Part shown: positions 31,302 through 43,848 of the stretch, one piece after another
Numbering within the stretch: the first letter of the stretch is position 1
Layout of the letters: the number at the start of each line of letters is the position of its first letter
Origin: Paenibacillus sp. OK003
GTDB taxonomy: Bacteria; Bacillota; Bacilli; Paenibacillales; Paenibacillaceae
Assembly (NCBI RefSeq): GCF_900109515.1
Contig: NZ_FOBD01000002.1
Location: 62,001 to 126,000 of the forward strand
DNA: 64,000 nucleotides
Direction of reading: 5' to 3'
Notes under the pieces: generated by a model
What the model saw: only the letters and a program-made list of their open reading frames with translations
Database searches by the model: none
Told to the model about the DNA's origin: nothing
Translations under genes and position numbers: made by a program

Positions 31302-32636
31302 ATGTCAAAAGCGGGTACGATCGCTGCAACTTCCGCCTCACACCTTCTGGAACAATATCAGGAAGGGACGTCCTTTTTCTGGTCTTCACCGCAGCATACT
31401 CTGTTAGCTCAAGGGAAACAGATTCGATGGTCTGCCATGGAGGCATCGGAAGGGAATACACCTGATTCCATGGGCGCGGTTAATGTTAGTGAACAAAAGC
31501 GGAATGAAGAAACGCAGCTTTTCATGAACCGGATGGAGCAGTTGATGGAAAAGGCGAGACGCTCGGGGCAAACGAAACCGATTGTGGTCGGCGCCATTCC
31601 GTTCGATCCGATACATTCTTCTGCGGAGCTATTCGTGCCAGAGAAGATCCAATGGGCTGAACCCTTATCCCCGGACGCCAGGGCATTGGTGGAGAAACGT
31701 CCAGCCGCGGTGGGTTGTGAGGTGCGTGAAGAACCTGCCGGAGCCATATTTCAGCAAAGCGTAAACAACGTTTTGATGGATCTGAATCAAGGCAATCTCC
31801 ACAAAGTGGTGTTATCCCGTACACTGCATGTGACTTCACAGACGTTGGTTGACACACATCAGTTACTCCGTAATTTGTTCAGGGATAACACACACGGATA
31901 TACATTTGCTGTTCCGATGACGAAACTCTCTCCATCGAAAGGTGATATAACAACGTATAAACGCGCTCATATTGAGGCGGAAAAAGAAACTCATCGGACT
32001 TATATCGGAGCGAGTCCCGAATTGCTGGTTACCCGGAAAGGGTCCAAAGTAAGAGCCAATCCACTCGCCGGGTCTGCTGCCCGGAGTGATGATCCCGCTG
32101 AGGACCGTCGCCGTGCAGAAGCACTGCTGGCTTCAGCCAAAGATCGCCATGAACATGCAGTAGTCATTGAGGCTGTGGCGGAAGCACTGCGTCCGCTGTG
32201 CAAGCAGCTATCCGTCCCGGCAGAACCTTCCTTGATCCAGACAAGGACTATGTGGCACTTATCTACGGAAATTCACGGGGAGCTTGCTAATGTGAACACA
32301 TCATCACTGGAACTTGCGTTTGCTCTTCATCCTACACCAGCAATCTGTGGAACGCCTGTACAGGCCGCTCGGGAAACCATCCGAGAACAGGAGGCGTTTG
32401 AACGGGGATTATTCACCGGTATGGTGGGCTGGTGTGACAGTGACGGTGACGGCGAGTGGGCTGTAACGATCCGATGTGCGGAAGTGGAAGGGAATACGCT
32501 TAAACTGTTCGCTGGCGCGGGTATTGTGGCAGGTTCTACAGCCGAAGCGGAGCTGGCAGAGACCTCAGCGAAATTCGGAACAATGCTGCTCGCCATGGGT
32601 TTGGATTCATCTGTTTCCAGTATGAAGGAGGAATGA
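31302..32636 (+). CDS. dhbC: Isochorismate synthase
   Basis: Chorismate-utilising enzyme of 444 residues, making isochorismate for dihydroxybenzoate. The conserved C-terminal core is complete: [10 protein letters not shown], then [55 protein letters not shown], and [19 protein letters not shown] followed by [18 protein letters not shown] 31302 has AAGGAGATGATAATC upstream; the longer frame from 31245 overlaps the end of dhbA and has no Shine-Dalgarno. It lies 23 bp after dhbA and immediately before dhbE. Confidence 0.93.
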   Translation: MSKAGTIAATSASHLLEQYQEGTSFFWSSPQHTLLAQGKQIRWSAMEASEGNTPDSMGAVNVSEQKRNEETQLFMNRMEQLMEKARRSGQTKPIVVGAIPFDPIHSSAELFVPEKIQWAEPLSPDARALVEKRPAAVGCEVREEPAGAIFQQSVNNVLMDLNQGNLHKVVLSRTLHVTSQTLVDTHQLLRNLFRDNTHGYTFAVPMTKLSPSKGDITTYKRAHIEAEKETHRTYIGASPELLVTRKGSKVRANPLAGSAARSDDPAEDRRRAEALLASAKDRHEHAVVIEAVAEALRPLCKQLSVPAEPSLIQTRTMWHLSTEIHGELANVNTSSLELAFALHPTPAICGTPVQAARETIREQEAFERGLFTGMVGWCDSDGDGEWAVTIRCAEVEGNTLKLFAGAGIVAGSTAEAELAETSAKFGTMLLAMGLDSSVSSMKEE

Positions 32637-34253
32637 ATGATGCTGTCAGGATTTCAGGCCTGGCCTGAGGAAGTTGCAGAACGTTATCGTCGGGAAGGCT
32701 GCTGGGAAGGAATTACGTTTGGAGAGATGCTCCGCCAGCGCGCAGAACTATATGGCAATCGAGTAGCCGTTATCAGTGGTGAACAACAATTAACCTATGC
32801 GGAGCTGAACGATCGGGTGGATCGTCTGGCTGCTGGCTTATATGCCAAAGGAATACGACAGCATGATCGAGTTATTATCCAGCTGCCCAATATTACGGCG
32901 TTTATCGAGGTGTGTTTTGCCTTATTCCGCATTGGAGCCCTGCCTGTATATGCCCTTCCCTTGCACCGGAAGAGTGAGATTACGTATTTTGCCCGTTTCT
33001 CTGAGGCTGTAGCATACGTGATACCTGATCAGGATGGAGGGTTTGACTACCGCTCGCTGGCCGAAGAAGTTCAGGCAGAGGTTCCGGGACTTCGGTATGT
33101 ATTCGTGGCGGGAGAAGCCGGGCGGTTTACGGCTTTGGAGGATGTTTATACAGCACCAGTCACACTGCCGGATAAGCCGGTTTCTTCTGACGTTGCTTTT
33201 CTACAGTTGTCTGGTGGAAGTACCGGGCTGTCCAAAATGATTCCCCGCACCCATGATGACTACATCTACAGTTTGCGGAGAAGTGTGAAAGTCTGCAGAC
33301 TTACCCCAGATAGTGTCTACCTGGCCGTTCTGCCTATAGCACATAACTATCCGATGAGCTCACCCGGCTTTCTGGGTACGCTGTATGCGGGTGGAACCAT
33401 TGTACTGTCACGCGGGCCCAGCCCGGATGAAGCTTTTCCACTCATTATGCGCCATAAGGTAACCATAACGGCTCTTGTACCACCACTTGCACTCATATGG
33501 TTGAATGCGGCGGCTACCCGGGGGATTAAACTTCCTTCACTTGAGGTGCTTCAGGTTGGTGGAGCCAAATTCAGCGCCGAGGTGGCTGCACGTGTCCAAC
33601 CCGTTCTAGGCTGCACCTTACAGCAAGTGTTCGGCATGGCGGAGGGGCTGGTGAACTACACCCGTCTGGATGATCCGTTGCATGTCATTGTTAACACTCA
33701 GGGCAAGCCGATGTCTCCGTATGATGAAGTACGAATTGTGGATGACGAGGACATGGATGTGGAACAGGGACAATCGGGGCATTTACTGACACGAGGGCCT
33801 TATACGATTCGTGGTTATTACAAGGCTGAGGAGCATAATGCCAGATCGTTTACCACGGACGGTTTCTATCGTACCGGAGATATTGCCAGTCTTACGGCTG
33901 ATGGATATCTCGTTGTGGAAGGACGGGCGAAGGATCAAATTAACCGTGGCGGCGATAAAGTGGCCGCCGAGGAAGTGGAAAATCATCTGCTGGCGCATCC
34001 TGCTGTGCATGATGCGGCTTTGGTATCCATGCCGGATGAATATCTGGGCGAGCGCTCCTGTGCATTTATCGTGCCGAGCGGTGAAGCTCCGTCAGCTGCC
34101 GAAGTGAAATCTTTTCTGCGTAATCGGGGTCTGGCGAGCTATAAAATACCCGACCGGATTGAGTTTGTGCAGTCTTTTCCCAAAACTCAAGTTGGCAAAG
34201 TAAGCAAAAAAGCGTTGCGCGAGATGATTACGGCTAAACAGCCCATATCCTGA
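32637..34253 (+). CDS. dhbE: 2,3-dihydroxybenzoate-AMP ligase
   Basis: Stand-alone adenylation enzyme of 538 residues that activates 2,3-dihydroxybenzoate with ATP and loads it onto the DhbB carrier. The P-loop is [18 protein letters not shown]; the aryl-acid pocket includes the signature [10 protein letters not shown]; then [20 protein letters not shown], the hinge [20 protein letters not shown], and the C-terminal catalytic Lys in [13 protein letters not shown]. The ATG follows the dhbC stop directly behind AAGGAGGAATGA. Confidence 0.95.
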   Translation: MMLSGFQAWPEEVAERYRREGCWEGITFGEMLRQRAELYGNRVAVISGEQQLTYAELNDRVDRLAAGLYAKGIRQHDRVIIQLPNITAFIEVCFALFRIGALPVYALPLHRKSEITYFARFSEAVAYVIPDQDGGFDYRSLAEEVQAEVPGLRYVFVAGEAGRFTALEDVYTAPVTLPDKPVSSDVAFLQLSGGSTGLSKMIPRTHDDYIYSLRRSVKVCRLTPDSVYLAVLPIAHNYPMSSPGFLGTLYAGGTIVLSRGPSPDEAFPLIMRHKVTITALVPPLALIWLNAAATRGIKLPSLEVLQVGGAKFSAEVAARVQPVLGCTLQQVFGMAEGLVNYTRLDDPLHVIVNTQGKPMSPYDEVRIVDDEDMDVEQGQSGHLLTRGPYTIRGYYKAEEHNARSFTTDGFYRTGDIASLTADGYLVVEGRAKDQINRGGDKVAAEEVENHLLAHPAVHDAALVSMPDEYLGERSCAFIVPSGEAPSAAEVKSFLRNRGLASYKIPDRIEFVQSFPKTQVGKVSKKALREMITAKQPIS

Positions 34254-34330
34254 TTGTGAATTCTTATAGATAGCACTACACGCAGTGATGAACATGATTG
34301 TGATAAATAAAGCTGAAAAGAGGGATATTC

Positions 34331-35380
34331 ATGGCACTTCCAAAGATTCAACCCTATGCAATGCCTGTAGAGTCGGAGCTTCCCGTCAACAAGGTATCGT
34401 GGACACCGGATGCGAAGCGCTCGGTACTCCTGATTCATGATATGCAGCAATATTTTATGAACGCCTTTACGGCAGGGCAATCCCCTGTTGTGGAGCTGAT
34501 CGATCATATTTCACAACTTCGTTCAAAGTGTCATGAGCTGGGCATTCCAGTGGTCTACTCCGCACAACCGGGCGGACAGACTCCGGAGCAGCGCGGGTTA
34601 CAGCTGGACTTTTGGGGTGCGGGAATAGATGGAGGACCTGTGCAAAAAGAAATTATTGATGCGCTCGCACCCGCTCCGCAAGATACGTTCATGACCAAAT
34701 GGCGATATAGCGCCTTCCAGAAAACAGACCTGTTTGAACTAATGCAGCGGGATGGCCGCGATCAACTGATCGTTTGCGGTATTTATGCTCATATCGGATG
34801 TCTGATGACCTCTTGTGAAGCCTTTATGAGAGACATTCAGGCGTTCCTGGTTGCTGATGCAGTAGCTGATTTCTCGGCGGACAAACATCGCATGGCCCTG
34901 ACGTATGCAGCAGAAAGGTGCGCGGTAACACTGACAACCGGACGTTTACTTGAATCACTAAATGATTCTGCCGCTGACGGAAATGAAGGAGCACTGAAAT
35001 CCGAAGTGGGTGAGCAAGGGGAGCGCTCCTATGCTGCATCTGCTCAGTTGGCTGTTTCAGAGGCTGAGCAGCAAACGGCATCGGTAGCAGAGAGAATCCA
35101 TGACGGAAGTCATGGCGTTGAACAAGTGACGTTGGAAACATTAAGGAATCGGGTCGGAGAGATGCTGCAGGAGCAGCCTGCCGACATTGGAGAGCACGAT
35201 GATCTGATTCAGGTGTGGGGGCTGGATTCCATTCGTATTATGAGTTTGGCTGAGCGCTTTCGAGTGGAAGGAGCGGGGGTAACGTTCGTGGATCTGGCGG
35301 AGCTGCCTACATTGGCTGCATGGGCAGCATTGCTGGATAAGGCCCAAAATAGGGTGCTCCCGAACGGAGACTACTTTTGA
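34331..35380 (+). CDS. dhbB: Isochorismatase with aryl carrier domain
   Basis: Bifunctional protein of 349 residues. Residues 1-210 are isochorismatase ([16 protein letters not shown] with Asp, [10 protein letters not shown] with Lys, and [20 protein letters not shown]). After a linker of about 60 residues rich in Glu, Ala and Ser, the carrier domain occupies residues 265-345, with the phosphopantetheine Ser in WGLDSIRIM. The linker is somewhat longer than I would expect for DhbB/EntB. It lies 77 bp after dhbE and overlaps dhbF by 4 bp. Confidence 0.94.
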   Translation: MALPKIQPYAMPVESELPVNKVSWTPDAKRSVLLIHDMQQYFMNAFTAGQSPVVELIDHISQLRSKCHELGIPVVYSAQPGGQTPEQRGLQLDFWGAGIDGGPVQKEIIDALAPAPQDTFMTKWRYSAFQKTDLFELMQRDGRDQLIVCGIYAHIGCLMTSCEAFMRDIQAFLVADAVADFSADKHRMALTYAAERCAVTLTTGRLLESLNDSAADGNEGALKSEVGEQGERSYAASAQLAVSEAEQQTASVAERIHDGSHGVEQVTLETLRNRVGEMLQEQPADIGEHDDLIQVWGLDSIRIMSLAERFRVEGAGVTFVDLAELPTLAAWAALLDKAQNRVLPNGDYF

Positions 35381-38300
35381 GCGGGGCCGTGCATACGTCG
35401 CACAGTCGGAACACGGCTTGGCCCCTGTCCTCTGCACAGTCCGGCATCTGGTTCGCTCAGCAGTTGAATCCGGACAATCCGATGTACAATACCGCCGAGT
35501 ATGTGGTCATCGAGGGTAGCGTAGACGCCAGACGATTCGAAGAAAGTGTGCGACAGACCGTTTCGGAAGCAGAGTCGCTGAATATGGTTTATGGCGAAAA
35601 TGAACAAGGCCCACGGCAGTCTTTGAACAGCAACCCGAATCATTGGACATTTCATGTCATCGACGTGAGGGAGGAATCGGAGCCCCACACAGCAGCACTG
35701 GCCTGGATGAAAAGAGATCTGGCCAATCCCGTCAATCTGGCGACAGGTCCACTCTTCACGGAGGCGTTGTTCCAGGTAAGTCATGATTGTTATTACTGGT
35801 ACCAGCGAATTCATCATATCGCAATAGATGGATACGGTGTTTCGCTGATCACCCGCAGGGTGGCGAGCCTATACTCTGCAAGTGTAAGAGGAGAAGGTGT
35901 AGATCAAGTGCAGCAGGGGGCATCGTTTGGCTCGTTGACGGCCGTTCTTCAGGAAGACGAGGCTTATCTTGGCTCAGTGGACAAGGAGCAGGATCGTCAG
36001 TTCTGGATGGGTCGATATGCTGATGAACCGGATGTTGTCAGTCTGGGAGAACGGGCTCCACGAACCTCCACCTACTTCCTGAGACAGAGCGGTCAGCTTA
36101 CACAGCCGCAGCGCGAGCAAATGCAGGCGGCAGCGGAAAGGTTCGGTGTGACTTGGCCGGATTTGTTTGTAGCGGCAACGGCCATTTACGTTCACCGAAT
36201 GACAGGGGCGACCGATGTTGTGCTGGCCCTGCCCGTGATGTGCCGTTTGGGATCAACATCCCTGCGGGTTCCGGGTATGGTCATGAATGTACTTCCGCTG
36301 CGTCTCAACGTAGAGTCGAATCTGACCGTGTCAGAGCTGCTGAAACAGGTTGTGCAGGAGATTCGGGCGGTACGCAAACATCAACGCTATCGGCACCAGG
36401 ATCTGCGGCGTGATCTGAAGCTGCTTGGAGAGAATCGTCGCCTGTTCGGACCCATGATTAATGTCATGCCATTCCACCATGAATTGAACTTTGCGGGGCA
36501 GCGCGGCATGATTCACAACCTGTCCACGGGCCCGGTAGACGATCTGTCCATTCATGTGGTGGACGGAGGGCATGGTCATGGGCTGAGTATTGATTTTGAT
36601 GCGAATCCGTCTATCTACAATGATTCCGAACTGCTGAACCATCAGCTTCGTTATATGCAGCTGCTGAACCTGGTGATGCATGAAGGCATGGAGACGGAAA
36701 CGGTTGGACGACTCGAATTGCTGCTCCCTGCCGAACGTGAGCAAGTATTGGTGACATGGAATGGAATGGGAGGGGTGACGGCCGATAGCAATTCAGCAGC
36801 ACGGTTTGAACAGCAGGTCCGCCGCACACCTTCTGCAACGGCGCTGACATTCGAAGGGGAGTCCCTGACATATGCGGAGCTGAATGAACGGGCAAATCAG
36901 TTGGCTCATGAATTGATACACCGATATCAGGCAGGACCGGAACAGCGGGTGGCCATTGCTCTGCCTCGTTCGCTCGAAGTGGTCATCGCCATTGTGGCTG
37001 TCCACAAAACGGGGGCCGCTTATCTGCCGCTTGATCCTGACTATCCCGAAGAGCGTCTGATCTACATGTTGGAGGATGCCAAGCCTGCTTGTGTGGTGAC
37101 GGTAATGGACCATGTTTCCAGTCTGCCGACAACATCCAGTGTACCGATGATGGTCATGGATGAACCGAATACTGCTACGGCAGTGAGTCGCCGTCCTGGA
37201 ATTAATCCCGAAGGTGAAGATCTGACAAGTACAGCTTCTCTGCTCAATCCTTCGTATATTATCTATACTTCAGGCTCCACAGGTAAGCCCAAGGGCGTAG
37301 CCGTAACCCATCTGGGGCTGGCGAATCTGCTTGAGGATATGAAGACGAGATTACAGGTTGGTCCGCAGGACCACTGGCTGTCGGTGACCACGATTGCTTT
37401 TGACATATCCGTACTGGAAGTATTTCTGCCGCTTACGACGGGTGCCCGGCTGGATATTGCACACAAAGAGACGATTCTTGATCCGGTAGCTCTGGCTGGG
37501 AAGATGAGAGAGCTGGTAACCACCATCATGCAGGCTACGCCTACGTTATGGCAGTCTTTGGTGACGAGCCGGCCAGGGCGATTCGATGGGCTAACCTTGA
37601 TTACCGGAGGAGAGGCGCTGACGGAGGAACTGAAGCTTTCTTTGCAGGAATTGGGGTGTCACGTCAATAACCAGTACGGCCCAACCGAGACAACCATTTA
37701 TTCCACGGCTGCCTCGTTCGACACAGGGGTGATGGGGAAACCGTCGATTGGTGGTCCGGTTCGCAACACACAGCTATATGTGCTGGATCAAGGCTTAAAC
37801 CCAGTACCCTCGGGTGTAGCAGGGGAGCTGTATATCGCAGGCGAAGGGCTTGCGCGCGGGTATTTGGGCAGGCCTGATCTGACCGCAGAACGCTTTGTAG
37901 CCAATCCCTTCGGTCAGCCAGGCAGTCGGATGTACCGTACAGGAGATTTGGCGAAATGGCTGCCGGATGGTTCTATCGATTATTTGGGTCGTGCAGATCA
38001 TCAGATCAAAATTAGAGGCTTCCGGATAGAATTGGGCGAGATTGAATCGGTAATCTCCAGGTATCCTGGTGTAGCTCAGGTCACGGTCATGGCTCGCGAG
38101 GACCAACCGGGAAACCAGCGACTGGCAGCGTATGTGGTGGCTGAGTCTGAACTCGAGAATCGAATGGATCTGGCAGAACTAAGAGCTTACGTGGCGGATG
38201 CGTTGCCGGATTACATGGTGCCTTCTGCATTCACGCTACTGCCCGAGATGCCGCTGACACCGAATAAAAAGATCGATCGCAAACGGCTTCCTGTGCCTAC

Positions 38301-41300
38301 TTTGCTGTCCAATGCCAATGGACGGGAGGCGCGCACGCCACAAGAAGAAATTCTATGCAGTCTGTTCGCTGAGATTCTTGGTGTTGGTCGTGTGGGCATT
38401 GACGATGATTTCTTTGAACTGGGTGGGCACTCCCTGCTGGCTGGACGAATTACAGCACGTATCCGTGATGTATTCGGTGCAGATCTGACCATTGGCAGTG
38501 TATTTGAAGCTCCAACCGCAGCAGGACTAGCCAAACGATTGGATCAGGCGAAATCGGTGAGACCTGTTATTCAGCCTGTTTCACGTCAGGGGGAGCTTCC
38601 GCTCTCCTTTGCCCAGCGGAGACTGTGGTTTATGTATTGTCTGGAAGGCGCCAATCCGACGTATAATATTCCGCTGGTTGCCCGATTGGCCGGGAAGCTG
38701 GATACGGATGCTCTGGAGAACGCCCTGCAGGATATTGTAGACCGTCATGAGACATTACGAACGTTGTATCCGCCTGAAATGGGATCTGCGAGCCAGCATA
38801 TTCTGAATGCTGCTGACGTCAAAGTGAAATTGAATGTAACCGCTGCTGCCGAGCAGGAGCTTCCCGAGCTTCTGACAGAAGCGTCACGCTACAGCTTCCA
38901 GCTTTCCACTGAACCAGGCATTCGTGCCGAGTTGTTCAGAACCGGCGCGGATGAGCATGTGATGTTGTTGCTGCTGCATCATATTGCCGGGGATGGATGG
39001 TCATTGTCACCGCTGATCCGCGATCTGTCGGAGGCTTATACGGCACGGTTGCGGGGTTCTTCACCTGCCTGGGAGCCGCTGCGCATTCAATATGCTGACT
39101 ATGCGGTGTGGCAGGAGAGATTGCTAGGGGATGAGAAACAGCAGGACAGTCTGATTGCAAGACAGATGGAATTCTGGAGCAACCAACTGGCATATTTACC
39201 GGAGCAGGTTACATTCCCTGCGGATTACGCCCGTCCAGTCGTGTCCAGTTATCGCGGTGGGTCGGTACCTTTTACAATCAGTCAACGTCTGCATGAGCAA
39301 TTGATGGTCATCGCACGTGAGAATAAAGTCAGCCTATTCATGGTGCTGCATTCGGCACTGTCCTTGCTGCTAACCCGAATGGGGGCAGGAACGGATATCG
39401 CGATAGGAACACCGATTGCCGGACGGAGCGATGATGCGCTGGATGAAGTCGTGGGTATGTTCATTAACACCCTTGTGCTGCGCACCGATACTTCAGGTGA
39501 TCCAACATTCCGTGAGCTGCTGGCCCGTGTGCGGGAAGTCGACCTGGCTGCATATGAACATCAGGCTCTGCCCTTTGAACGGTTGGTTGAAGTGTTAAAT
39601 CCGCCTCGATCCCGTTCCAAACATCCACTCTTCCAAGTGATGCTTGTGCTGCAAAACACACCGGATATTCGTCTTGATCTGCCGGGTATTGCGGCGGAAA
39701 CCCGCATGCATGGCGTGGGTTCATCCAAATTTGATCTAACCCTTGAACTGACAGAGCAGCGTGAGCATAACGGATCTCCAGGCGGAATTAAGGGTGTGCT
39801 GGAATTTAGTGCAGATCTCTTCCGGGAATCTACTGCAAGTGAACTCGTGGTCCGATTGATGCAGGTGCTCGAAGATGCAGTGCAGCAGATGGATGAACGA
39901 ATCAGCAGATTTCATGTCGTGACCCCGACTGAGCAGGCGCAGCTTGAAAAAGAATGGTCCTTTACGCTGAGTGAGGATGCGCAACTGACCATAGCCGAGC
40001 GCTTTGAAATACAAGCAGCGGCTCATCCGGAAGCGACTGCCATGACATGTGAGGATATCACCTTGAATTACAGGGAGCTGAATGCAAGAGCCAATCAGCT
40101 TGCCAGATTACTGATCGCTCAAGGTGTGGCACCGGAACAAATGGTTGCGCTGGCCTTGCCTCGTTCTGTTGAAATGGTTGTGGGCATTCTTGCTGTGCTA
40201 AAAGCAGGGGCCGCTTATCTGCCGCTTGATTCTAATTATCCGGCAGACCGATTGACACATATGCTGACAGATGCAGCACCGAAAGTAATGGTAACAAGTA
40301 CAGAGGTATATAACTTGCTTCCGCTGGTGGCGGAAATTCAGTGTATTAATATGGACGATTCGCATACTTTGCAGCAATTGCAGATGCTGGATGATCGAAA
40401 CCCTGCGGATCGTGAACGCAATGGGCGTGTAACACCTCTGAGTCCGGCTTACATGATCTATACCTCGGGTTCGACAGGCAAGCCCAAAGGGGTCGTTATT
40501 CCGCATGCCAATGTCATCCGTTTATTGGATGCCACGCAGCACTGGTTCCATTTTGACGCGAATGATGTGTGGACCTTGTTCCACTCCTATGCATTTGACT
40601 TCTCCGTCTGGGAAATCTGGGGACCGCTGCTGCATGGAGGAAGATTAGTCGTTGTTCCTCATGAGATCAGCCGTTCACCTGGAGCGTTTCTGCAGTTGCT
40701 TGCTGAGCAAAAGGTGACCGTATTGAACCAGACACCATCCGCATTCTATCAACTCATGCAGGCTGACCGGGAAAATCCGGCTTGGGGACAGCAGCTTGCA
40801 CTCCGTTATGTCATTTTTGGAGGCGAGGCACTGGAGCTTGGGCGCTTGGATGACTGGTATGAACGCCATGCGGATGATGCGCCAAAACTCATCAATATGT
40901 ATGGCATCACCGAGACGACGGTTCACGTCAGCTACCAGGAACTGCATGTAGGCAGTTCTACGGAAGGCGCGAGCAGCTGGATCGGACGCGCCATACCGGA
41001 TCTTCGGGTATACGTGCTGGATGATCAACTGGAGCCTGTACCGACAGGAGTAACCGGAGAAATGTATGTAGCCGGAGCAGGTCTGGCTCGTGGTTATTGG
41101 AACCGACCTGATCTTACAGCTGAGCGTTTCGTTGCTGATCCATACGGTCCGCCAGGCACGCGTATGTACCGGACAGGAGATTTGGCGAAGCGTCTGCATG
41201 ATGGCTCGCTCGATTATTTGGGCCGAGCGGATCAGCAGGTGAAAATACGGGGATTCCGTATTGAGCTTGGCGAGATTGAAGCGGTGCTGGCAAGGCACTC

Positions 41301-42615
41301 AAGCGTGGCCCAGGCTGCTGTAATTGTCCGTGAAGACCAACCGGGGGATAAACGTCTTGTAGCTTATATCGTTCCGGCTTCGGATACAGGGGCGGTCCCG
41401 GAATCGAATGCTTTGCGTCGTCATGCGTCTGCCAGCCTTCCGGATTATATGGTTCCATCTGCGGTTGTAGCGATGGAGAGCCTGCCGCTTACACCGAATG
41501 GCAAGCTGGATCGCAAGGTACTGCCCGCACCGGAAATGCAATTAACGACAGGTGGCAGAGCACCTCGCAACCCGCAGGAGGAGATCCTCTGTGATTTGTT
41601 TGCCGAAGTATTGGGCATGCGGAGTGTGAGTATCGATGACAGTTTCTTCGAGCTGGGTGGCCATTCGCTGCTGGCTGTTCGCTTGATGAGTCGCATTCGT
41701 GAAGCAATGGGACGGGAGCCAGGCATCGGCATTTTGTTCGAAACAGCGACCGTAGCGGGACTGGTGGAGCGACTGGAGATGGATTCGGATTCCGGAAAAA
41801 GCTCGCTTCAAGTGCTGTTGCCGCTCAGAACGCATGGGGAGCATCTGCCTATATTCTGTGTCCATCCCGCAGGAGGACTTAGCTGGTGTTATGCCGGGCT
41901 GATGAAACATCTGGGCATGGAGTATCCGCTCTATGGGTTACAGGCCAGAGGCATTGCTGAGGTTGAGGAACTTCCGTCTACACTGGAAGATATGACAGCA
42001 GACTACATCCGCCATATCCGCTCGGTACAGCCTGAGGGACCTTACCGTCTGCTGGGCTGGTCTCTTGGAGGCAACGTTGCGCAGGCTATGGCGGTACAAC
42101 TGCAATGGGAAGGGGAAGAAGTAGAGTTTCTCGCCATGCTGGATGCATATCCAAGCCACTATCTGCCGATTCGCGGAGAACCGGATGAGGAAGAAGCATT
42201 AACCGCATTGCTTGCACTGGGTGGTTACGATCCGGACAGCATTGGAGATGGACCGCTGGATATGGCAACGGCTATGCGCATATTGCGCAGTGAGGGCAGT
42301 GCGCTGGCAAGTTTGGATGAAGAAACGATCATGAAGCTGCGGAAGACCTATGAAAATTCCGTACGGATCTTGGGGGCCTACACGCCATCCCGATTCGAGG
42401 GGGATCTGATCTTCTTCCGTTCCACCATTATTCCTGACTGGTTCGACCCGATTGAACCGGAAATGTGGAATACGTACATCGGTGGCCAATTGGAACGTCA
42501 TGATATCGCTTGCCGTCACAAGGACCTCTGTCAGCCTGGGCCTCTGGAGGAAATCTGCCGAACACTGGCCGCCAAGCTGGAGGAGCTGAACAAGCGCGAA
42601 ATTCAACATCAATAG
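35377..42615 (+). CDS. dhbF: Dimodular siderophore NRPS with thioesterase
   Basis: A 2412-residue synthetase ordered C-A-T-C-A-T-TE as in DhbF. C1 has HHIAIDG near 146; A1 spans about 480-970 with [11 protein letters not shown] near 630; T1 has GGHSLLAGR near 1015. C2 has HHIAGDG near 1200; A2 spans about 1545-2050 with [11 protein letters not shown] near 1694; T2 has GGHSLLAVR near 2093; TE has GWSLGGN near 2226 and a late CRHKDL His. By manual alignment the A2 pocket is DFWNIGMVHK, the Thr code. A1 reads DILQIGQIYK, close to but not the canonical Gly code DILQLGLIWK. The start is TTG 35377, overlapping dhbB (TTGA). The product should be a cyclic trimer of DHB-Xaa-Thr. Confidence 0.95.
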   Translation: MSGAVHTSHSRNTAWPLSSAQSGIWFAQQLNPDNPMYNTAEYVVIEGSVDARRFEESVRQTVSEAESLNMVYGENEQGPRQSLNSNPNHWTFHVIDVREESEPHTAALAWMKRDLANPVNLATGPLFTEALFQVSHDCYYWYQRIHHIAIDGYGVSLITRRVASLYSASVRGEGVDQVQQGASFGSLTAVLQEDEAYLGSVDKEQDRQFWMGRYADEPDVVSLGERAPRTSTYFLRQSGQLTQPQREQMQAAAERFGVTWPDLFVAATAIYVHRMTGATDVVLALPVMCRLGSTSLRVPGMVMNVLPLRLNVESNLTVSELLKQVVQEIRAVRKHQRYRHQDLRRDLKLLGENRRLFGPMINVMPFHHELNFAGQRGMIHNLSTGPVDDLSIHVVDGGHGHGLSIDFDANPSIYNDSELLNHQLRYMQLLNLVMHEGMETETVGRLELLLPAEREQVLVTWNGMGGVTADSNSAARFEQQVRRTPSATALTFEGESLTYAELNERANQLAHELIHRYQAGPEQRVAIALPRSLEVVIAIVAVHKTGAAYLPLDPDYPEERLIYMLEDAKPACVVTVMDHVSSLPTTSSVPMMVMDEPNTATAVSRRPGINPEGEDLTSTASLLNPSYIIYTSGSTGKPKGVAVTHLGLANLLEDMKTRLQVGPQDHWLSVTTIAFDISVLEVFLPLTTGARLDIAHKETILDPVALAGKMRELVTTIMQATPTLWQSLVTSRPGRFDGLTLITGGEALTEELKLSLQELGCHVNNQYGPTETTIYSTAASFDTGVMGKPSIGGPVRNTQLYVLDQGLNPVPSGVAGELYIAGEGLARGYLGRPDLTAERFVANPFGQPGSRMYRTGDLAKWLPDGSIDYLGRADHQIKIRGFRIELGEIESVISRYPGVAQVTVMAREDQPGNQRLAAYVVAESELENRMDLAELRAYVADALPDYMVPSAFTLLPEMPLTPNKKIDRKRLPVPTLLSNANGREARTPQEEILCSLFAEILGVGRVGIDDDFFELGGHSLLAGRITARIRDVFGADLTIGSVFEAPTAAGLAKRLDQAKSVRPVIQPVSRQGELPLSFAQRRLWFMYCLEGANPTYNIPLVARLAGKLDTDALENALQDIVDRHETLRTLYPPEMGSASQHILNAADVKVKLNVTAAAEQELPELLTEASRYSFQLSTEPGIRAELFRTGADEHVMLLLLHHIAGDGWSLSPLIRDLSEAYTARLRGSSPAWEPLRIQYADYAVWQERLLGDEKQQDSLIARQMEFWSNQLAYLPEQVTFPADYARPVVSSYRGGSVPFTISQRLHEQLMVIARENKVSLFMVLHSALSLLLTRMGAGTDIAIGTPIAGRSDDALDEVVGMFINTLVLRTDTSGDPTFRELLARVREVDLAAYEHQALPFERLVEVLNPPRSRSKHPLFQVMLVLQNTPDIRLDLPGIAAETRMHGVGSSKFDLTLELTEQREHNGSPGGIKGVLEFSADLFRESTASELVVRLMQVLEDAVQQMDERISRFHVVTPTEQAQLEKEWSFTLSEDAQLTIAERFEIQAAAHPEATAMTCEDITLNYRELNARANQLARLLIAQGVAPEQMVALALPRSVEMVVGILAVLKAGAAYLPLDSNYPADRLTHMLTDAAPKVMVTSTEVYNLLPLVAEIQCINMDDSHTLQQLQMLDDRNPADRERNGRVTPLSPAYMIYTSGSTGKPKGVVIPHANVIRLLDATQHWFHFDANDVWTLFHSYAFDFSVWEIWGPLLHGGRLVVVPHEISRSPGAFLQLLAEQKVTVLNQTPSAFYQLMQADRENPAWGQQLALRYVIFGGEALELGRLDDWYERHADDAPKLINMYGITETTVHVSYQELHVGSSTEGASSWIGRAIPDLRVYVLDDQLEPVPTGVTGEMYVAGAGLARGYWNRPDLTAERFVADPYGPPGTRMYRTGDLAKRLHDGSLDYLGRADQQVKIRGFRIELGEIEAVLARHSSVAQAAVIVREDQPGDKRLVAYIVPASDTGAVPESNALRRHASASLPDYMVPSAVVAMESLPLTPNGKLDRKVLPAPEMQLTTGGRAPRNPQEEILCDLFAEVLGMRSVSIDDSFFELGGHSLLAVRLMSRIREAMGREPGIGILFETATVAGLVERLEMDSDSGKSSLQVLLPLRTHGEHLPIFCVHPAGGLSWCYAGLMKHLGMEYPLYGLQARGIAEVEELPSTLEDMTADYIRHIRSVQPEGPYRLLGWSLGGNVAQAMAVQLQWEGEEVEFLAMLDAYPSHYLPIRGEPDEEEALTALLALGGYDPDSIGDGPLDMATAMRILRSEGSALASLDEETIMKLRKTYENSVRILGAYTPSRFEGDLIFFRSTIIPDWFDPIEPEMWNTYIGGQLERHDIACRHKDLCQPGPLEEICRTLAAKLEELNKREIQHQ

Positions 42616-42627
42616 GAGGATAAGGCG

Positions 42628-42864
42628 ATGAGCAACCCATTTGAATATGAAGACAGCAACTATCTGGTGTTAATCAATGAGGAGGGGCAATACTCCCTCT
42701 GGCCTGCATCCCTTGAAGTGCCCGCAGGTTGGACCGTGATGCTTGGCAAGGCCAAGCGCCGGGTATGTCTCGATTACATCGCCGAGCAATGGACAGATCT
42801 GAAACCGTTAAGCCTCTGCGATGAAATCGGCATGCCTGGGGCTGTTCATGAGGCTAGCAGATGA
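42628..42864 (+). CDS. mbtH: MbtH-like NRPS chaperone
   Basis: A 78-residue MbtH-family protein that stabilises and activates NRPS adenylation domains. The signature is present: NEEGQYSLWP, VPAGW, LDYIAEQWTDLKPLSL. AGGAGG lies 8 nt before the ATG and the gene follows dhbF by 12 bp, so it should serve the two DhbF adenylation domains. Its stop overlaps the start of a truncated transporter gene (ATGA). Confidence 0.95.
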   Translation: MSNPFEYEDSNYLVLINEEGQYSLWPASLEVPAGWTVMLGKAKRRVCLDYIAEQWTDLKPLSLCDEIGMPGAVHEASR

Positions 42865-42989
42865 AATTCGGTCTGAATCCCAAGGTCATTGTCAGCATCG
42901 TCTACGTGCTGGCGATGTTTATGGTGGCCATGGATGGAACGGTCTTGAACGTAGCCTTACGAACCATTGGTGAGGCGCTGGGGATCTAA
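42861..42989 (+). pseudogene. Truncated MFS (DHA2-type) siderophore exporter
   Basis: A 42-codon frame coupled to mbtH by a 4-bp overlap. The peptide (KVIVSIVYVLAMFMVAMDGT, then VLNVALRTIGEAL) is the first membrane helix and motif D1 of EmrB/QacA-type exporters of about 450-500 residues. It ends at TAA directly after GEALGI, where relatives continue. The following sequence is a terminator with no similarity to an MFS protein. The junction GGGAT-CTA-ATCCC is a small inverted repeat. The peptide alone cannot transport; the gene lost all but its 5' end. Confidence 0.85.
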
Positions 42990-43001
42990 TCCCACGTTTC
43001 G

Positions 43002-43034
43002 AAAAAATCCCTGGCGGGTTCGCCAGGGATTTTT
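43002..43034 (+). terminator. Terminator of the siderophore operon
   Basis: AAAAAATCCCTGGCG and CGCCAGGGATTTTT form a perfect hairpin around GGTT. The symmetrical A and T flanks allow use from both sides, including by the convergent sfp-like gene. Confidence 0.93.
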
Positions 43035-43075
43035 AAGCATGATTGTTATTGAGGAAAGGGGCTGTAACCCCTCCT

Positions 43076-43768
43076 TCATAATAATGCCTGATACAACTCT
43101 TCAATTGTGATGACATCCGGCTGGGTGGGTAAAGCTTCTCCTGCGGAACAAGCTGCTATCATATGCCCATGATCCAGTCGCAGGCTGAGGAATGCATAAG
43201 CGGCTGCTTCTGGTGAGTGCCAGTTCCCGTCAGCATCACGGATCATGGAGAATGAATCAAGTGGCATGGATAGGCCCATGCCGACGGCCTTGATGTAGCT
43301 TTCCTTCAACGTCCATAGACGGTAGAAGGTCTCTAGCTGCATCTCAGTGGACTCCGCAGCCAGAAATTGGCTCTCCGTGAGAGAGAAGAATCGTTCCGCA
43401 ATCTTCATGTCGATTGGAGCTATTTTTTCCACATCCACACCCAGATCAGCTTCACCGGCAGAGATTAAAGCAATCCAATCGCCGGAGTGCGAGACATTAA
43501 ATTGAACATCAACATAGTTACTGAGACTGAGGGAAGGTTTGCCGTATTTGTTACGGGTAAAGGAAAGTCCTTCTGGCCTTAGGCCAGTCAACTTGCTCAG
43601 CGTCACACGGGTCAACACTTCACCCAGAACAGAGCGATAGGCGTCCGACTGGTGTACAAAACGTGAAGCTTGTCCTCGTCTTTCCTTAGATACGTGCGAT
43701 AGAAAAAGGTTCCAGTATGCCTCGGGCAATTCTGCCGGAACTTGAAGAACTTGAATCGTTATCATCAT
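43076..43768 (-). CDS. sfp: Sfp-type 4'-phosphopantetheinyl transferase
   Basis: Transfers phosphopantetheine from CoA to carrier domains, here DhbB and DhbF. At 230 residues it is the Sfp size, with FTRNKYGKPSL, VQFNVSHSGDW, the magnesium-binding GVDVEKI, and LWTLKESYIKAVGMGLSMP all in order. It is convergent with the siderophore operon and probably co-transcribed with the N-acetyltransferase gene 80 bp upstream. It has broad specificity in relatives, so it may also serve other NRPS or PKS systems. Confidence 0.94.
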   Translation of the reverse strand: MMITIQVLQVPAELPEAYWNLFLSHVSKERRGQASRFVHQSDAYRSVLGEVLTRVTLSKLTGLRPEGLSFTRNKYGKPSLSLSNYVDVQFNVSHSGDWIALISAGEADLGVDVEKIAPIDMKIAERFFSLTESQFLAAESTEMQLETFYRLWTLKESYIKAVGMGLSMPLDSFSMIRDADGNWHSPEAAAYAFLSLRLDHGHMIAACSAGEALPTQPDVITIEELYQALL

Positions 43769-43848
43769 TTATCACCTGACGATGTATTCGGCATGGATTG
43801 CAGACTTTCCTTTATCTCCATCGGTTTATCGGGTCTGTCTGTGCCGCT

